A DNA stretch of 64,000 nt from Chloropicon primus (GCA_023205875.1 CP060763.1:682001-746000); one strand, 5' to 3'. Positions 1 through 9,843 are shown, numbered from the stretch's first letter. Made by a program: numbers and translations. The notes: generated by a model from the letters alone, not told the origin.

Positions 1-2169
1 TCCAGCTGCCACCAGGCTCAACCCGGCTTCTGTTTCCTTGAAGCACAGCACGGGCAAAGGCGCATGGTGGATGGGCGCGTAAAGCGAGAACGTGCAGCTC
101 TCTCCGGAGCGCATGAACTTCTGGTTCTTGTGCTTGTCCACGTTTGGCGCGCTGTCTGAGATGATGGGCCGCCCTCTGAACATTCGAATCCCGGTGTAGA
201 ACACGAGGTCATCCTTGTTCGCGAGGGGCTCTTCGTACGAGGAGGACTTGTGCACCGCGAAATTCACCATAGACATCTTGGTCTCGTGCTGCAGGAGCCC
301 GAAGATGACGTAAGGAGTGGAGCCCCGAGACCCCTGGAAGGCTTCCAGCAAGGCCTCGGCCTTTTCTGGCGGAATTCCAGTGAAAACAAGCTTAACGTGC
401 TCCCCCTTTGTGACCAGATCCGGCCTCCTGCTCGCGAACCCCGCCGCAGGCGCCCTAAGCTTGGCCTTTGCCTGCTTCTGAGCTTTGACCGGGTTCTCGA
501 AGGCGTATATCTTGGCATACTCCATCGGCAGGCTCTCCTTGGGATCCCAAGGAGACGTTCTGAAACTTTTCAGGCCCCTGTACTTCAAGAACCTCTCCCT
601 GGCCGGCTTGTCCAGGGGGACCTCCACCTCATCAGGGAACTCCAGGTCCTCGTTCTCGGCATCCTTCCTCGACTTCCTCTCTCTCTCGTAGTTGTCGACA
701 TAGTCATCCATGTTCTCGTACTCGTCCTCTTCCTCGCCGACATCCCCTTCGTCCTCCGACATGATCTCGATCTCCCCGTGGTGATCCCCAAGATTGTCCG
801 CGGGGTGCTTGAAATGGCTCGCACCCGGGTCGTTTCCCTCGTCCTCTTCGTCGGTCGTGTCCTCGAACTCCATCTCGTCCGAGAAATCGTCGTCCTCCTC
901 GTCGATCCAAGCGGACTGGTACTCGCTGAAGCCCTTTGGGACGCTCCTTGACGAAAGCCTGTGAGTCTTGGTGGCCTGCAGCTGCATCTCCTCCGCCTCC
1001 CGCATCTCCTCCTCTGTCGGCCAGGTCTGCTCGCCAGCCAAGGGGTCGGGAACGTTCTCCCTCGCCAAGCTCTCCAGCTGGGACTTGTCCGCAACCACCA
1101 GAGTCTTGGTGTCCTCGTCCATCAGGGACGCGCCTTCCGCCTTTCCCTTTTTCCTTGCCTTGGTGAAAGGGTCGTCTTCCTGGTCGATCCTTTCTACGTG
1201 GTACTCTCCTATCCCAGGAAGCAAAAACGCCTGGTTTGCGGACAAGTTTTGGCCCCTGACGTACCCGGTGAGAGACACTCGGACCTGGTTTCCGTTAGGG
1301 AAAACCTCGCAACCTTCGGTGATCAAGTAAGGCCTCTGCTTCCTCCACACGGGAACGATCTGCTTGTGCTCCTTGAGCATTCTGAAGAGGTGCAGGCAGT
1401 CCTGGTTCGAGTCCAGGGGCAAGCAGTTCACGCTATCCCTGACCTGCTCGGTGAAGACTTTTGTGGCTCTCTTCTTCTCTCTCGCCTTCTCCGAGAGCCC
1501 GAGCCCCGCCATGCCCTGCACGCAGCAATACACGTTCGGCAAGCTGAACGCCCGGAGCGCCTCGCACATCGAGAGCGCGAGGGGGTCCATCACCTCCGCC
1601 TCCTCTTCCTTCCCGCTGCCACCTGCCTTGGTCACAAACAGCACGATGTCCGCTATCTTAATGTAGTCCAGGAGCCTGATGAGGGTGGCAGACCGGAGGG
1701 CTCCGCGCTCCGAAGCCCTCTGGAACGGGGGCAAGATCCTCACCCGGACTTTGACGTCAGGAACGCAGAAGGTCTCCTCCCCCGAGTGCTCCACTTTGGT
1801 GCCCATGAAAGCATCCCCGTTGTTGTCCTCCATCCTTGCTCCCACGGTGGCGGCCGTCCTCAGGAGCTCGTGAGCCTCCTCCAGGTTCACTTGGTCGGTG
1901 CATGGTATAATCGCGATCACCTTGGGCGGTCCGTGTGTCGACAACCTCTTCTCCCTCAGGGTCTTCTCCCTCAACTTTTCGCGGTGACTCTTCGCGGCCT
2001 GCAGCCTCGCCCTCCTCGTTCCCTGCACGTTGCTGCCATGCCTGTTGGCCGTGTTTTGTTTTATCCCCATCCGCCTCGGGGCCTCATCGTTGTTCCTGTG
2101 TCTCTTCCTCCCGCCCTTGTGAACCTTGTGCGTCTGGCCCGCTTGCCCTGCACCTCCGTGGCGAGCCAT
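1..2169 (-). CDS. TSR1: Pre-rRNA-processing protein TSR1 (3' part cut by window edge)
   Basis: Tsr1 is a GTPase-like but GTP-independent assembly factor of the 40S ribosomal subunit, acting in nucleolus and cytoplasm. An uninterrupted frame of 723 codons starts at the ATG at 2169 and runs off the left edge. Family proteins are about 790-800 residues, so roughly the last 70-90 are missing. Visible marks are a basic N-terminus with ANRHGSNVQGTRR at residues 41-53, a Bms1/Tsr1-type segment SLTGYVRGQ near 300, an acidic stretch near 410-480, and the Tsr1 signatures EFPDEVEVP near 510 and KSFRTSPWDPKESLP near 536. No intron is seen. The 5' spacer (2170-2545) carries direct repeats. Residues 41-73 recur almost unchanged in the neighbouring TIC20 gene. 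Identity is from recalled family motifs and is strong. Confidence 0.93.
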   Translation of the reverse strand, partial: MARHGGAGQAGQTHKVHKGGRKRHRNNDEAPRRMGIKQNTANRHGSNVQGTRRARLQAAKSHREKLREKTLREKRLSTHGPPKVIAIIPCTDQVNLEEAHELLRTAATVGARMEDNNGDAFMGTKVEHSGEETFCVPDVKVRVRILPPFQRASERGALRSATLIRLLDYIKIADIVLFVTKAGGSGKEEEAEVMDPLALSMCEALRAFSLPNVYCCVQGMAGLGLSEKAREKKRATKVFTEQVRDSVNCLPLDSNQDCLHLFRMLKEHKQIVPVWRKQRPYLITEGCEVFPNGNQVRVSLTGYVRGQNLSANQAFLLPGIGEYHVERIDQEDDPFTKARKKGKAEGASLMDEDTKTLVVADKSQLESLARENVPDPLAGEQTWPTEEEMREAEEMQLQATKTHRLSSRSVPKGFSEYQSAWIDEEDDDFSDEMEFEDTTDEEDEGNDPGASHFKHPADNLGDHHGEIEIMSEDEGDVGEEEDEYENMDDYVDNYERERKSRKDAENEDLEFPDEVEVPLDKPARERFLKYRGLKSFRTSPWDPKESLPMEYAKIYAFENPVKAQKQAKAKLRAPAAGFASRRPDLVTKGEHVKLVFTGIPPEKAEALLEAFQGSRGSTPYVIFGLLQHETKMSMVNFAVHKSSSYEEPLANKDDLVFYTGIRMFRGRPIISDSAPNVDKHKNQKFMRSGESCTFSLYAPIHHAPLPVLCFKETEAGLSLVAAG
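1951..2050. repeat. Source copy of a 100-bp segment shared by TSR1 and TIC20
   Basis: This 100-bp stretch, coding TSR1 residues 41-73, matches 3195-3294 with four mismatches by eye, in the same orientation and reading frame. It is conserved in sequence among TSR1 proteins, so this copy is presumably the donor. Confidence 0.95.
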
Positions 2170-2545
2170 CGTGAACGAAAACTGGCGGCTCCTCTCTCTT
2201 CTCTGCAGATCGGATCGGGATCGAGAGGAGGAGGAGGGAGGAAAGGAGAGGAGAGAGGAGGGGGATGACTTTGATGGGAAGGGGAAGAGGGGAGGGTTTG
2301 ATCTTGGTCCCTGGCGGATCCAACGCTGGTCTGCTGATCTCCTTCTTGACCCCCCCTGCCTGCCTGGAGAGAGAAGAGGAGAGAGGAGGGGGATGATGAA
2401 TGGATGGATGGGAAGGAGTGTGGAGTGGAGGGTTGGGACACGGTGGATCGAGAAGGGTTTGATCTTGGTCCCTGGCGGATCCAACGCTGCTGGGCTTGGT
2501 GGGAAGGGTCTGAGGGTTGAAACATGCACACGGCGGATTCATGGA
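2170..2545. repeat. TSR1 upstream spacer with nested direct repeats
   Basis: A perfect 36-bp direct repeat lies at 2293-2328 and 2454-2489. A second purine-rich repeat of about 20 bp (core GAGAGGAGGGGGATGA) occurs near 2256-2278 and 2377-2397. The spacer must hold the TSR1 promoter and the TIC20 3' end. I see no gene in it. Confidence 0.85.
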
Positions 2546-3446
2546 TTACATGACTTGCCTGTCTGCCGCGTCCGCGACTCCGGGCAGTCTTGCTTGCTCC
2601 CCCGCTAGACTCGCGGCGACGCCGTACAGGAAGCAGACCGCCACGTACAAGAACACGAAGTTGTAACTCGTGATGAGGAACTGCAGGTAGGCTCCAGATT
2701 TCGGGACGTCCCGAAGCAAAAAGTTTTCGAGCAGGCTGGGAACTGAAGAGAGTCGACACGGCAGAACGAACGAAGAATCAATGCAAGTCAGCCTCCCACT
2801 CGTGCCATCATGGGAGAGAGAGCGCACACGTACCTATGAGCAAAATGTCCAGGAGAATGGTTTGCATCGCCTGGAACCTAATGAAGCGCGAGAAGTTGTA
2901 GTTCTGTACAATCCCGTAGTACAGCCCGAAGAAGACGACCAAGGAGGCGAACGGCAAGGTGTAGTACGCCTTGATGAGTGGCTGAAGCGGTGCAAGGAGG
3001 ACGTACGCCTGGGGGAACTCCATGAAAAAGAATTTGCCATAGCGCAGTCCGTCAAGAAGAGGGAGGAGGTAAGGGACGCACGCAATGATGCGGTCCCCGA
3101 AATCGGGCTTGGCCTGCGCAACGACGCCCCCTCGCTTCCTCGGCGACGAGCCGATGCCACCTGCCCCTGAGCCACCTCCACAAAAAAAGCTTGACTCCCT
3201 CAGGGTCCTCTCTCTCAACTTCTCGCGGTGACTCTTCGCGGCCTGCAGCCTCGTCCTCCTCGTTCCCTGCACGTTGCTGCCATGCCTGTTGGCCCTCCCC
3301 AAATGTACCAAGTTCCCCGGCCTCGCAGGGAGCGCCGCCTTCGCCCTGACGATTCCTGCAGCTCCCCTCTTCCGCTCGCCCCTCCCTTGGCCCCTCCTGG
3401 CCGTCCCGAGGGACCTCGTCCTCGACACAGGGGACACAGACTCCAT
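2546..3446 (-). CDS. TIC20: Tic20-family plastid inner-envelope import protein
   Basis: Tic20 is a four-helix channel component of the plastid inner-envelope translocon. Two exons, 3446-2834 and 2742-2546, are joined by a 91-bp GTACG...CAG intron; the product is 269 residues. The core from about residue 118 (DRIIACVPYLLPLLDGLRYG) through the LLDILLIVPSLLENFL segment across the splice to the C-terminal helix matches the family. Residues 1-115 are Arg/Ser/Gly-rich and look like a transit peptide without a signal peptide. Residues 52-84 of that presequence are a near copy of TSR1 residues 41-73. The only in-frame Met before the core is at 3446, so translation should pass through the captured piece, unless an unseen intron removes it. 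Confidence 0.9.
3195..3294. repeat. TSR1-derived 100-bp segment inside the TIC20 presequence
   Basis: Compared with 1951-2050 there are four differences. Two are synonymous and two change residues (Ala to Thr, Lys to Arg). The frame is kept, giving ANRHGSNVQGTRRTRLQAAK and the following 13 residues inside the TIC20 N-terminus. Confidence 0.95.
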
Positions 3447-3564
3447 GGCGCTGGCAGCTTTCTCTTATCCGCTCGACGCGCGACGGGGATATGGATATGG
3501 ATATGAGGGTGAGGGCGGAGGGAGAGAAGAACTCGGCTGTAATGGATGGGTGCGTGCCTTAGAC

Positions 3565-5940
3565 TTAGAATTTGATGTTGTTAGATTTGATGGCCACGCT
3601 GATCTCCTCCAGGATGGTCGTGATAGCGTTGTAGTTTTCTGTGATCTCAAACTCGGGAGCTGCCTTTGGAGTCGGAGGTGCGGGAAGGGAGTGAAACATC
3701 TCCAGCTGAGAGGTCAATTCCTTGAGCTCTTGGTTGGACTGCTGAATCTCCTGCATCATCCTCATCTTCTTTTGGTCTTGATCGGACTCCGCCATTTTCT
3801 TCCTTTCCTCCTGCGTCGTTTTCAAAGGCTCCGCAGCTCGGCGCTCCTGCTTCTCCTCCGCGACCACCGCAACCGGACCCTTCTCCTGCGGCTGGTCCGA
3901 AGAAGCCAGAGCCTTCCTCAGCAGCTGGCAGCCAGGGAATCGCAAGATCTTGTACTTGAGCAAGTCCTTGGGCTCCTCCGCCTCCAAGGGCTGGTAGCCC
4001 TTGTGCTGCCAGAACTCCTTGATCTCCCCGAGCGCGGGCAGCACGAGGTGCGACACCCCCAGCTCCCTCAAGTGGCTCTCCAGCTCCCTCATCGTGCGCG
4101 TCGAGTACCCCTTGCCCCTGTGGGCGAACGGAACGGCAATGAAGGGCATCTCGCAGAAACGAGAACCCAGTATGCGGACCGTGGCGACACAGAGGACCTC
4201 CGCCTCCGAGCTGACGAGGGCGAAGCACACGAAGCCGCTGAAGTCGTGCAGCCCGCAGCTCTTCCCCCTGACGATCAGGGGGAGGAGGTTCTTCTGCGTC
4301 CTCGCGTCTTTCATGGGCAAGAAACACTCGGAAATCACGTTGGCGCACCTCCTCAGCAGTTTCCTTTTCAACTCCATCTCCTCCGTGGTCCTCTTCACCT
4401 TCCTGTCCTCGCGGTTGTCCAAGAACATGGTGAGGTGCTCCTCCCCACCCAAGCTTGTGGTGGCCCTCATCACCCTCGTTTGACCCGTTCGGCACAAGGA
4501 AGCCACCTTGTCGCTGAGGTCCTTGCACTCCTTGCCGCAGAACCAGTCCCCCTTGGGCAGCTGCTTCATGTCCTTGTCCACGCAGCCCGCGTGGAACTCC
4601 CTCTGGCACTGGTCGCAGATCATCATGGTGTGGGGGTCCAGCCTCGTCTTCCCGAAGCTTGACACGCCGTGGCCGTACAGGGCGCCCCCGGTGTGGCTGG
4701 GCTCCCCGGGCTTGACGTCTTGCGCCCCCGGCGCCGTATGACCGCCCGCCCCCCCCACGAGGAGCGGGTCGGTCGAGTTCACGTGAGACTTTTGGCACAC
4801 GCAGCACCTGCAGGACGGGCAGAACCAGTCGCCCTCGGGGATCGAATCCAAGCCGACGCACTTTATGTGGAAAGCCCCCGGGCAACCCTCGCAGCAGATG
4901 AGCTCTCCCCCATCGCAGCAGACCCTGCACAAGTCGTCGTTCCAATCCAAAGTCATCTGCATGTGGCTGACGGGCCTCGAGAGGCACTCGAACTGCCTCC
5001 TCTTGTAGCTGGGCTTCCTGTTCCTCTTGCCCAGGACGACGTTCGTGGGTGGGTTCGTGGGGTGGGAGGCCACCACGCTCGCGGCTCCCGAGGAGCTCGC
5101 CGCCGTCGCCGACCCACCCCTGGCGGGGGGCTGGCCCTCCAGCAGAAGGCTCAGCGCCATCAGGTTGCTCCCGTCCGCCTTGTACATGTGGTAGCACGGC
5201 TTCTTCGCGCCACTCCCCGCGTTCTTCTCAAATTTTTGGTCGTTGACGTACTTGCTCGTCTTCGCGCAGAGGATCAGGCCGGACTGGCCGTCGACCTTCC
5301 CGACGTTCAGGACCTCGAAGTTGGACCTGGAGCGGTAGAAGACCACCTCCCCGTCCTTCAGGGCGCCGGCCTTGATCAGCCGAGTGAACCTGGAGTTCAC
5401 CATGGGCACCCTCGGCTTCTTGGGTTGCTTGCCCAGCAGCAGCGCGCCCCCGAGGATCCCCCCGGAGCCGTTCGCCAGCGAGGTCGAGGGAGCTCCGCTG
5501 GCGGGCCCCCTCGACGACGGTCCCCTCCCCTCCTCCGTCAGCTTCACCTTCTTCGTGGTGCCGTTCCCCAGGTTGCTCGTCAGGTGGTCCGTCTTCGTCG
5601 CCGCGAGCACGACCCCGTCCCCGATGCAGTTCCCCTCCCTGTCCCTCTTGGTCTTGATCGTCCCGTTCTGCCTCTTGAGCGTGGCCTCGTGGTCGCAGCA
5701 CGACGCCTCCACCAACGTCCCCCGCTTCGTCACACGCATGACCTTCCTCTCCCCACTACTCGTGTTTTTGTTTTTGTTTTTGTTGTTGTTTCGGTCCTTC
5801 TCCTTCTCCTTCTCCTTCTCCTTCTCCTTCTCCTTCTCCTCCGCCTCCCGCCCCAGCGTCCCTCCCCCCTCCTCCACGCGCATCGCCATGGCCTCCTCCG
5901 CTCTGCACTGAGGGGACCCCTTCGTTCTCGCGCTCCGCAT
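3565..5940 (-). CDS. PHD-finger / GNAT chromatin regulator, IDM1-like
   Basis: A 791-residue intronless protein with the layout of plant IDM1/ROS4-type nuclear regulators. It has an N-terminal (EK)n and NNNKNKNKN low-complexity stretch (about 33-60), a TDBD-like domain (about 186-265, with FEKNAGSGAKKPCYHMY), a first PHD finger (about 337-377, CRVCCDGGELICCEGCPGAFH), a second Cys-rich PHD-like segment (about 378-473) and a GNAT acetyltransferase fold (about 565-670) with the acetyl-CoA loop AHRGKGYS. The C-terminus (700-791) is charged and probably coiled. In plants such proteins acetylate histone H3 and counter DNA methylation; that role here is inferred. The start is the first ATG at 5940; a second in-frame ATG lies 17 codons on. 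Confidence 0.85.
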   Translation of the reverse strand: MRSARTKGSPQCRAEEAMAMRVEEGGGTLGREAEEKEKEKEKEKEKEKDRNNNKNKNKNTSSGERKVMRVTKRGTLVEASCCDHEATLKRQNGTIKTKRDREGNCIGDGVVLAATKTDHLTSNLGNGTTKKVKLTEEGRGPSSRGPASGAPSTSLANGSGGILGGALLLGKQPKKPRVPMVNSRFTRLIKAGALKDGEVVFYRSRSNFEVLNVGKVDGQSGLILCAKTSKYVNDQKFEKNAGSGAKKPCYHMYKADGSNLMALSLLLEGQPPARGGSATAASSSGAASVVASHPTNPPTNVVLGKRNRKPSYKRRQFECLSRPVSHMQMTLDWNDDLCRVCCDGGELICCEGCPGAFHIKCVGLDSIPEGDWFCPSCRCCVCQKSHVNSTDPLLVGGAGGHTAPGAQDVKPGEPSHTGGALYGHGVSSFGKTRLDPHTMMICDQCQREFHAGCVDKDMKQLPKGDWFCGKECKDLSDKVASLCRTGQTRVMRATTSLGGEEHLTMFLDNREDRKVKRTTEEMELKRKLLRRCANVISECFLPMKDARTQKNLLPLIVRGKSCGLHDFSGFVCFALVSSEAEVLCVATVRILGSRFCEMPFIAVPFAHRGKGYSTRTMRELESHLRELGVSHLVLPALGEIKEFWQHKGYQPLEAEEPKDLLKYKILRFPGCQLLRKALASSDQPQEKGPVAVVAEEKQERRAAEPLKTTQEERKKMAESDQDQKKMRMMQEIQQSNQELKELTSQLEMFHSLPAPPTPKAAPEFEITENYNAITTILEEISVAIKSNNIKF

Positions 5941-6590
5941 CTGGTGATTTCAGACCCTAGGAGAATGAACGTGATGGGGAGAATTCCTGACGAATCTCTA
6001 GGAGAACGAACGTCACGAAGAGATGATTCAAAACGAGCCCTGGCGCCAAGGGGAAAACCGGAGCGGGGCCAAGGCGACGCCTTGGAGGAAGGGAGGAGAC
6101 CACCTTGGCTTGGCTTGGCTTGGGGACGAGGAAGAGGAAGAGGAAGAGGAAGACAACTGCCTTGGACCAAAGGAGGGGAGAAGGAGACACCAACACCAAC
6201 GAAGGACAGGGAGTCACGGGGGTGCCTTTTGGGGTGGGGTTGGGGTTGTTTGGAGGGGGAAGGAGGCCTGGCTTGAGAGGAGAGGAGAGGGGAGGGGAGG
6301 CACAACAGGAGGAGGGACGACGGGACTGGAATCGTGAGTGAGTGAGTGGTTTTTTTTTGTTGTTTCTGGTGGATTGATTCGAACGAGAGAGAGGAAGGCT
6401 GAGTCCCAGGGAAGAAGAAGAGTTCGTCCTCCTTGCGGAGGGGCAACGGGCTGAGGATCTTGGTTTTTGTGTCGCCACCACCGCCTCGGAGGGAAACGGT
6501 GGCAAAGAGGGGCTCGCTCCAGCGCGCTCCAGCTTGCTCGGCGTGAGCTTTTCCGAAGGAAGTGAAGAGGAAGAGGACGACGCGGACCAG
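5941..6590. other. Divergent spacer between PHD/GNAT gene and TPT-family gene
   Basis: About 650 bp with purine-rich runs (GAGGAAGAGGAAGAGG near 6129-6150) and a T run near 6351. It should hold two divergent promoters. No gene is seen. Confidence 0.6.
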
Positions 6591-7664
6591 ATGACCACGC
6601 CAACCCACCACCGCACGAACAGCAAGTACCTGCCCAAGGACTGGCTCGTTCCGGGTCTGGAGGGTCCGCAGACGCAGAAGGCGAAGAAGGTCGTGACGAT
6701 CGTGGTATGCGTGCTCTGGTACACGACGAACATAAGCGTCGTGCTGTTGAACAAGGCGCTCCTGACGACGTTCGAGTTCAAGAAGCCCGTGATCCTGACG
6801 CTGTGCCACATGCTGACATGCTCGATACTGAGCTACTTTATGAGCCTGACGAAGATCTTCCCGAGGCAGTACGTCCAGACTAGATCACAATTCATAAAGA
6901 TATGCACGTTGGCTGGGGTCTTCGTGACTTCCATTGTGCTGGGAAACGTGTCGCTGAGGTACATCCCCGTGTCCTTCAACCAGGCGATCGGGGCGACGAC
7001 GCCTTTTTTCACCGCCATGCTCGCCGCGATCATCCAGGCGAAGTTCGAGTCCAAGGTGACGTACATCTCCCTCATACCGGTGGTGGTTGGGATCATCATC
7101 ACCACGGGGGGGGAGCCCTCCTTCCATACGTTTGGGTTCCTGGCTTGCGTAGCGGGGACGTTCTGCCGCGGGCTCAAGTCCGTCATGCAAGCGGTCTTGC
7201 TCTCCTCGGAGAACGAGAAGATGAGCTCCATGAACTTGCTCATGTACATGTCACCGGTGGCCGTCCTCATCCTGATATTCGTGGCCGCGATCGTGGAGCC
7301 CACGGGCGTGTACGACACGATCGAGCTGATCAAGAACCCGTTCTTCTGCTTCATCCTGTGGGCGAACTGCGTTTTGGCCTACTGCTTGAACTTGCTGAAC
7401 TTTCTGGTCACGAGGTACACGAGCGCCCTGACTCTGCAGGTCCTGGGCAACGGCAAGGGTGTCGTTGCTGCCGCCGTCTCGATCATGATCTTCAAGAACC
7501 CAGTGACCTTGATGGGAATGATCGGCTACTTCATCACGATCTCTGGGGTAGTCGCGTACAGTGAGTCCAAGAAGAGGAGCAACAGGCCGAGGAGCCTCAG
7601 CAGGGGAGAGGGGGTAATGAAGGACACGCGACCCATCCTCAACCAGCCCAAGGTCCCGTGCTGA
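6591..7664 (+). CDS. Triose-phosphate-translocator-family sugar-phosphate/nucleotide-sugar carrier
   Basis: A drug/metabolite-transporter-superfamily carrier of the TPT family, 357 residues from the ATG at 6591; the open frame upstream begins only with TTG. About ten hydrophobic segments are visible. Family-typical stretches include LWYTTNISVVLLNKALL near residues 38-54, GNVSLRYIPVSFNQAIGATTP near 120-140 and LTLQVLGNGKGVVAAAVSI near the end. The short hydrophilic N-terminus carries no clear plastid presequence, which favours an endomembrane (Golgi or ER) member over the plastid triose-phosphate exchanger; the substrate cannot be read from sequence. An AATAAA at about 7697, 33 bp after the stop, may be the poly(A) signal. 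Confidence 0.88.
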   Translation: MTTPTHHRTNSKYLPKDWLVPGLEGPQTQKAKKVVTIVVCVLWYTTNISVVLLNKALLTTFEFKKPVILTLCHMLTCSILSYFMSLTKIFPRQYVQTRSQFIKICTLAGVFVTSIVLGNVSLRYIPVSFNQAIGATTPFFTAMLAAIIQAKFESKVTYISLIPVVVGIIITTGGEPSFHTFGFLACVAGTFCRGLKSVMQAVLLSSENEKMSSMNLLMYMSPVAVLILIFVAAIVEPTGVYDTIELIKNPFFCFILWANCVLAYCLNLLNFLVTRYTSALTLQVLGNGKGVVAAAVSIMIFKNPVTLMGMIGYFITISGVVAYSESKKRSNRPRSLSRGEGVMKDTRPILNQPKVPC

Positions 7665-7939
7665 TGGGCCGCGAGAAAGACTCAGGCGGGTCGAGCAATA
7701 AAAAAGAGAGATGAAGGCAAAGGAACTTGGTGGCCGAGACAAAAACCTAAACCTAAACAACCAGCAGTGGGTGGGGCGCACACCCTCAGTTCCTCCTTTG
7801 AAACAACAATAACAACATAACAACATCTATTTTACAGGACAAGAAAGAAAGAAAGTTCTACTCTTGTACTAGGGTTTTTACTCGCCGCATGCTTGGTCCA
7901 CCCTAAACTCGATAACACTCAACTCCAAGAGTCTCCGCC
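7665..7939. other. Convergent 3' spacer
   Basis: AT-richer than the genes, with an AATAAA near 7697 and short A-rich runs. It holds the 3' ends of the TPT-family and ORMDL genes; nothing else is seen. Confidence 0.6.
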
Positions 7940-8632
7940 TCACTTGTTGATGCCAAAGATTCTCACCGTGTGCATCTGTGGCATCTTTGCGATAAGGACA
8001 GCAAGCAGCGACATCACGTTCAGAAGCAGGGGCTGCTCCCTGAAGTCCGACGAGTTGGTCGCGATGATGAAACTGCACCACCAACAACAACAAGGAAGAC
8101 GAATATGTGCCTTGGTCAGTTCGCAAGTCAAGAACCAGGTGGGCAGAGTCCCCGTCGTCGAGGGGCGGTCTCCCTGGGTGGGGTTCCGAAAGACTTACAT
8201 AGCTATGGGAATGATTGTGAAGAACTTCTTGTTGTCTGTGAACTGAGACCCGCCGTCCACTTGTTCCCAGAACGTCAGGTGGTCATACTTTCCCTGGTCG
8301 TAGTACACGGGCGTCCCTTTCTTCCAATGTAGCAAGTAGAACGTTACCGAGTTGTGAATCAAGTTGACGTAGGTCCAAGCCAACCCGATAGGGACGGCGG
8401 TGGACACCATGAGCCACAGCACCAAGACAATGGTGACATAGAAAGTCCAGAACGCTGAAGCACAGACAGACGAGAAACAAAGGTGGCGTGTCAGCTTTCC
8501 AAAAGCCAAAGGAAAAGTCCAAAACTCGTCGTGTTCTTTTTAGGAAGCAGGCCGTGTGAAACACCTACATTTTCGATTGACCCACTCCACATTCGCGTTC
8601 AGCTGGGGGCTGCTTTCGATTCTTTTTATCAT
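7940..8632 (-). CDS. ORMDL: ORMDL-family ER sphingolipid regulator
   Basis: ORM/ORMDL proteins sit in the ER membrane and restrain serine palmitoyltransferase, the first step of sphingolipid synthesis. Three exons (8632-8569, 8454-8199, 8072-7940) with GTAGG and GTAAG donors and CAG acceptors give 150 residues, matching the usual ~153. Marks are NVEWVNRK at the N-terminus, two hydrophobic spans, YVNLIHNSVTFYLLHWKKGT and YDHLTFWEQVDGGSQFT in the middle, and the C-terminal PQMHTVRIFGINK ending. Exon phases join cleanly (AAA-T/CG and AT/T). The upstream 1.2 kb is empty of genes. Confidence 0.93.
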
Positions 8633-9843
8633 CCTGACCGGCACAAAGTCTTTTTTCTCTCTCGTCCCTTGCGCGCTTCGCTTCAACCACCTCGCTTCAA
8701 CCCCCGCCCCCCACGCGGTTCGGTTCGCCCTCGACCTCCTTCCAATGTTCCGTCCTGTTGGTTCGGAACGCGGCGTCAGTCGTGAGTCGTCAGTCGTCAG
8801 TCGTGAGTCGTCTCCCTTCCTTGTCTGGCGCGAGTTGTCTGCGACGGGTTGTCTCCGGCAATGCTTTCCGCAAGCGCGTGCGAAGAGACCCAAGACCTCG
8901 AGCGTCCTTACCTTGTCACGATGCAGCTTGAGCGTTTTCGTCGTTTGTCTGTACGCTACGACACGTGTGCTGAGACAAACGCCTTGTCCTTGTATGGTGT
9001 GTGTGTCGTGGCGCACAACCCCTGGCCTCCTCGTTCGTCACGGTCTTCCGTCGTCACCAAGCTTGGTCAAGGTCTTGGGTGAACGAAGGACAAAGAAGAG
9101 TGAGGGGTTGAGTTACGTTCGTTCCCCTGGGGTTCCTACACCAGAAAGCTTCTTGAGGGGGGACAGGAAAGAGGGAACCAGGCCAGGACCCCAAGAAAAG
9201 GTCGCCCACAGCCCAAAGGTGGAGTCTTGGGATGGGATCCACAATCCACTCCCACTCCCACTCCTTGAGTCAATTATCCAATCTTGTTCTGTTCTTGTTC
9301 TTGTTCTCAGAAAAGAAAAGAAAAAGAAAAGAAGCGTCGTGGAAAGGAATAGGAAGAGGAAGAGGGAGGGATTGCCTTAATGCTTTTGGACGACAGCACA
9401 AGTGCAAACCCACACTTCTTCTTCTTCCTCCTCCTCCTCCTCCCTTTCCCTTTCCCTTTCCCTCGTCCCTCTGGCTTTTCCTTGGAAGATCCTCAAAGCT
9501 GGAGTTCAAGGGGTGAACTGGAGACAGGAGACAGCCAAGGCCAAGGCCAAGGCCAAGGCAGGACGGCAGAGACGACGAGTGCTGCGCAAAAGGTTGCGTC
9601 TCAAGAGCGACTTGCATTGCCACCCTTGCTCGAACCTTCGGGTGCCTCGGGGGAGGGACAAGGTCCGAAACGAGAGAGAGAGAGAGAGAGGTGGTGGTGG
9701 TGGTGGTGGTGTGCAGGAGGGGGGGACAAGATCTGGGGGAGCGGTGGCACCCGAGGCGTGGTCGAGGCGGTGCGGGCCTGGGAGAATGTGCGGGTAGAAA
9801 GGGCAGGAGAAGCGTAAGGTCTGAAGAGAGTCTGTGAAAGGTA
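8633..9843. other. Divergent spacer between ORMDL and GT29 genes
   Basis: About 1.2 kb without a credible gene. It holds short tandem runs: GTCGTCAGTC-type repeats (8777-8812), a CCTCCTCCT/CCCTTT run (9424-9463), CCAAGG repeats (9535-9558), and GA then GGT runs (9674-9710). It should contain both promoters. Confidence 0.6.

Noticed and set aside
961-2268. 435-codon plus-strand open frame
   Set aside because: It is antisense to TSR1. The minus-strand frame has clear family motifs; the plus-strand translation is Leu/Arg/Pro-rich without a domain. Long antisense frames are expected at this GC content.
8556-9380. 274-codon plus-strand frame upstream of the GT29 gene
   Set aside because: It overlaps ORMDL exon 1 on the other strand, has no domain and passes through simple repeats.
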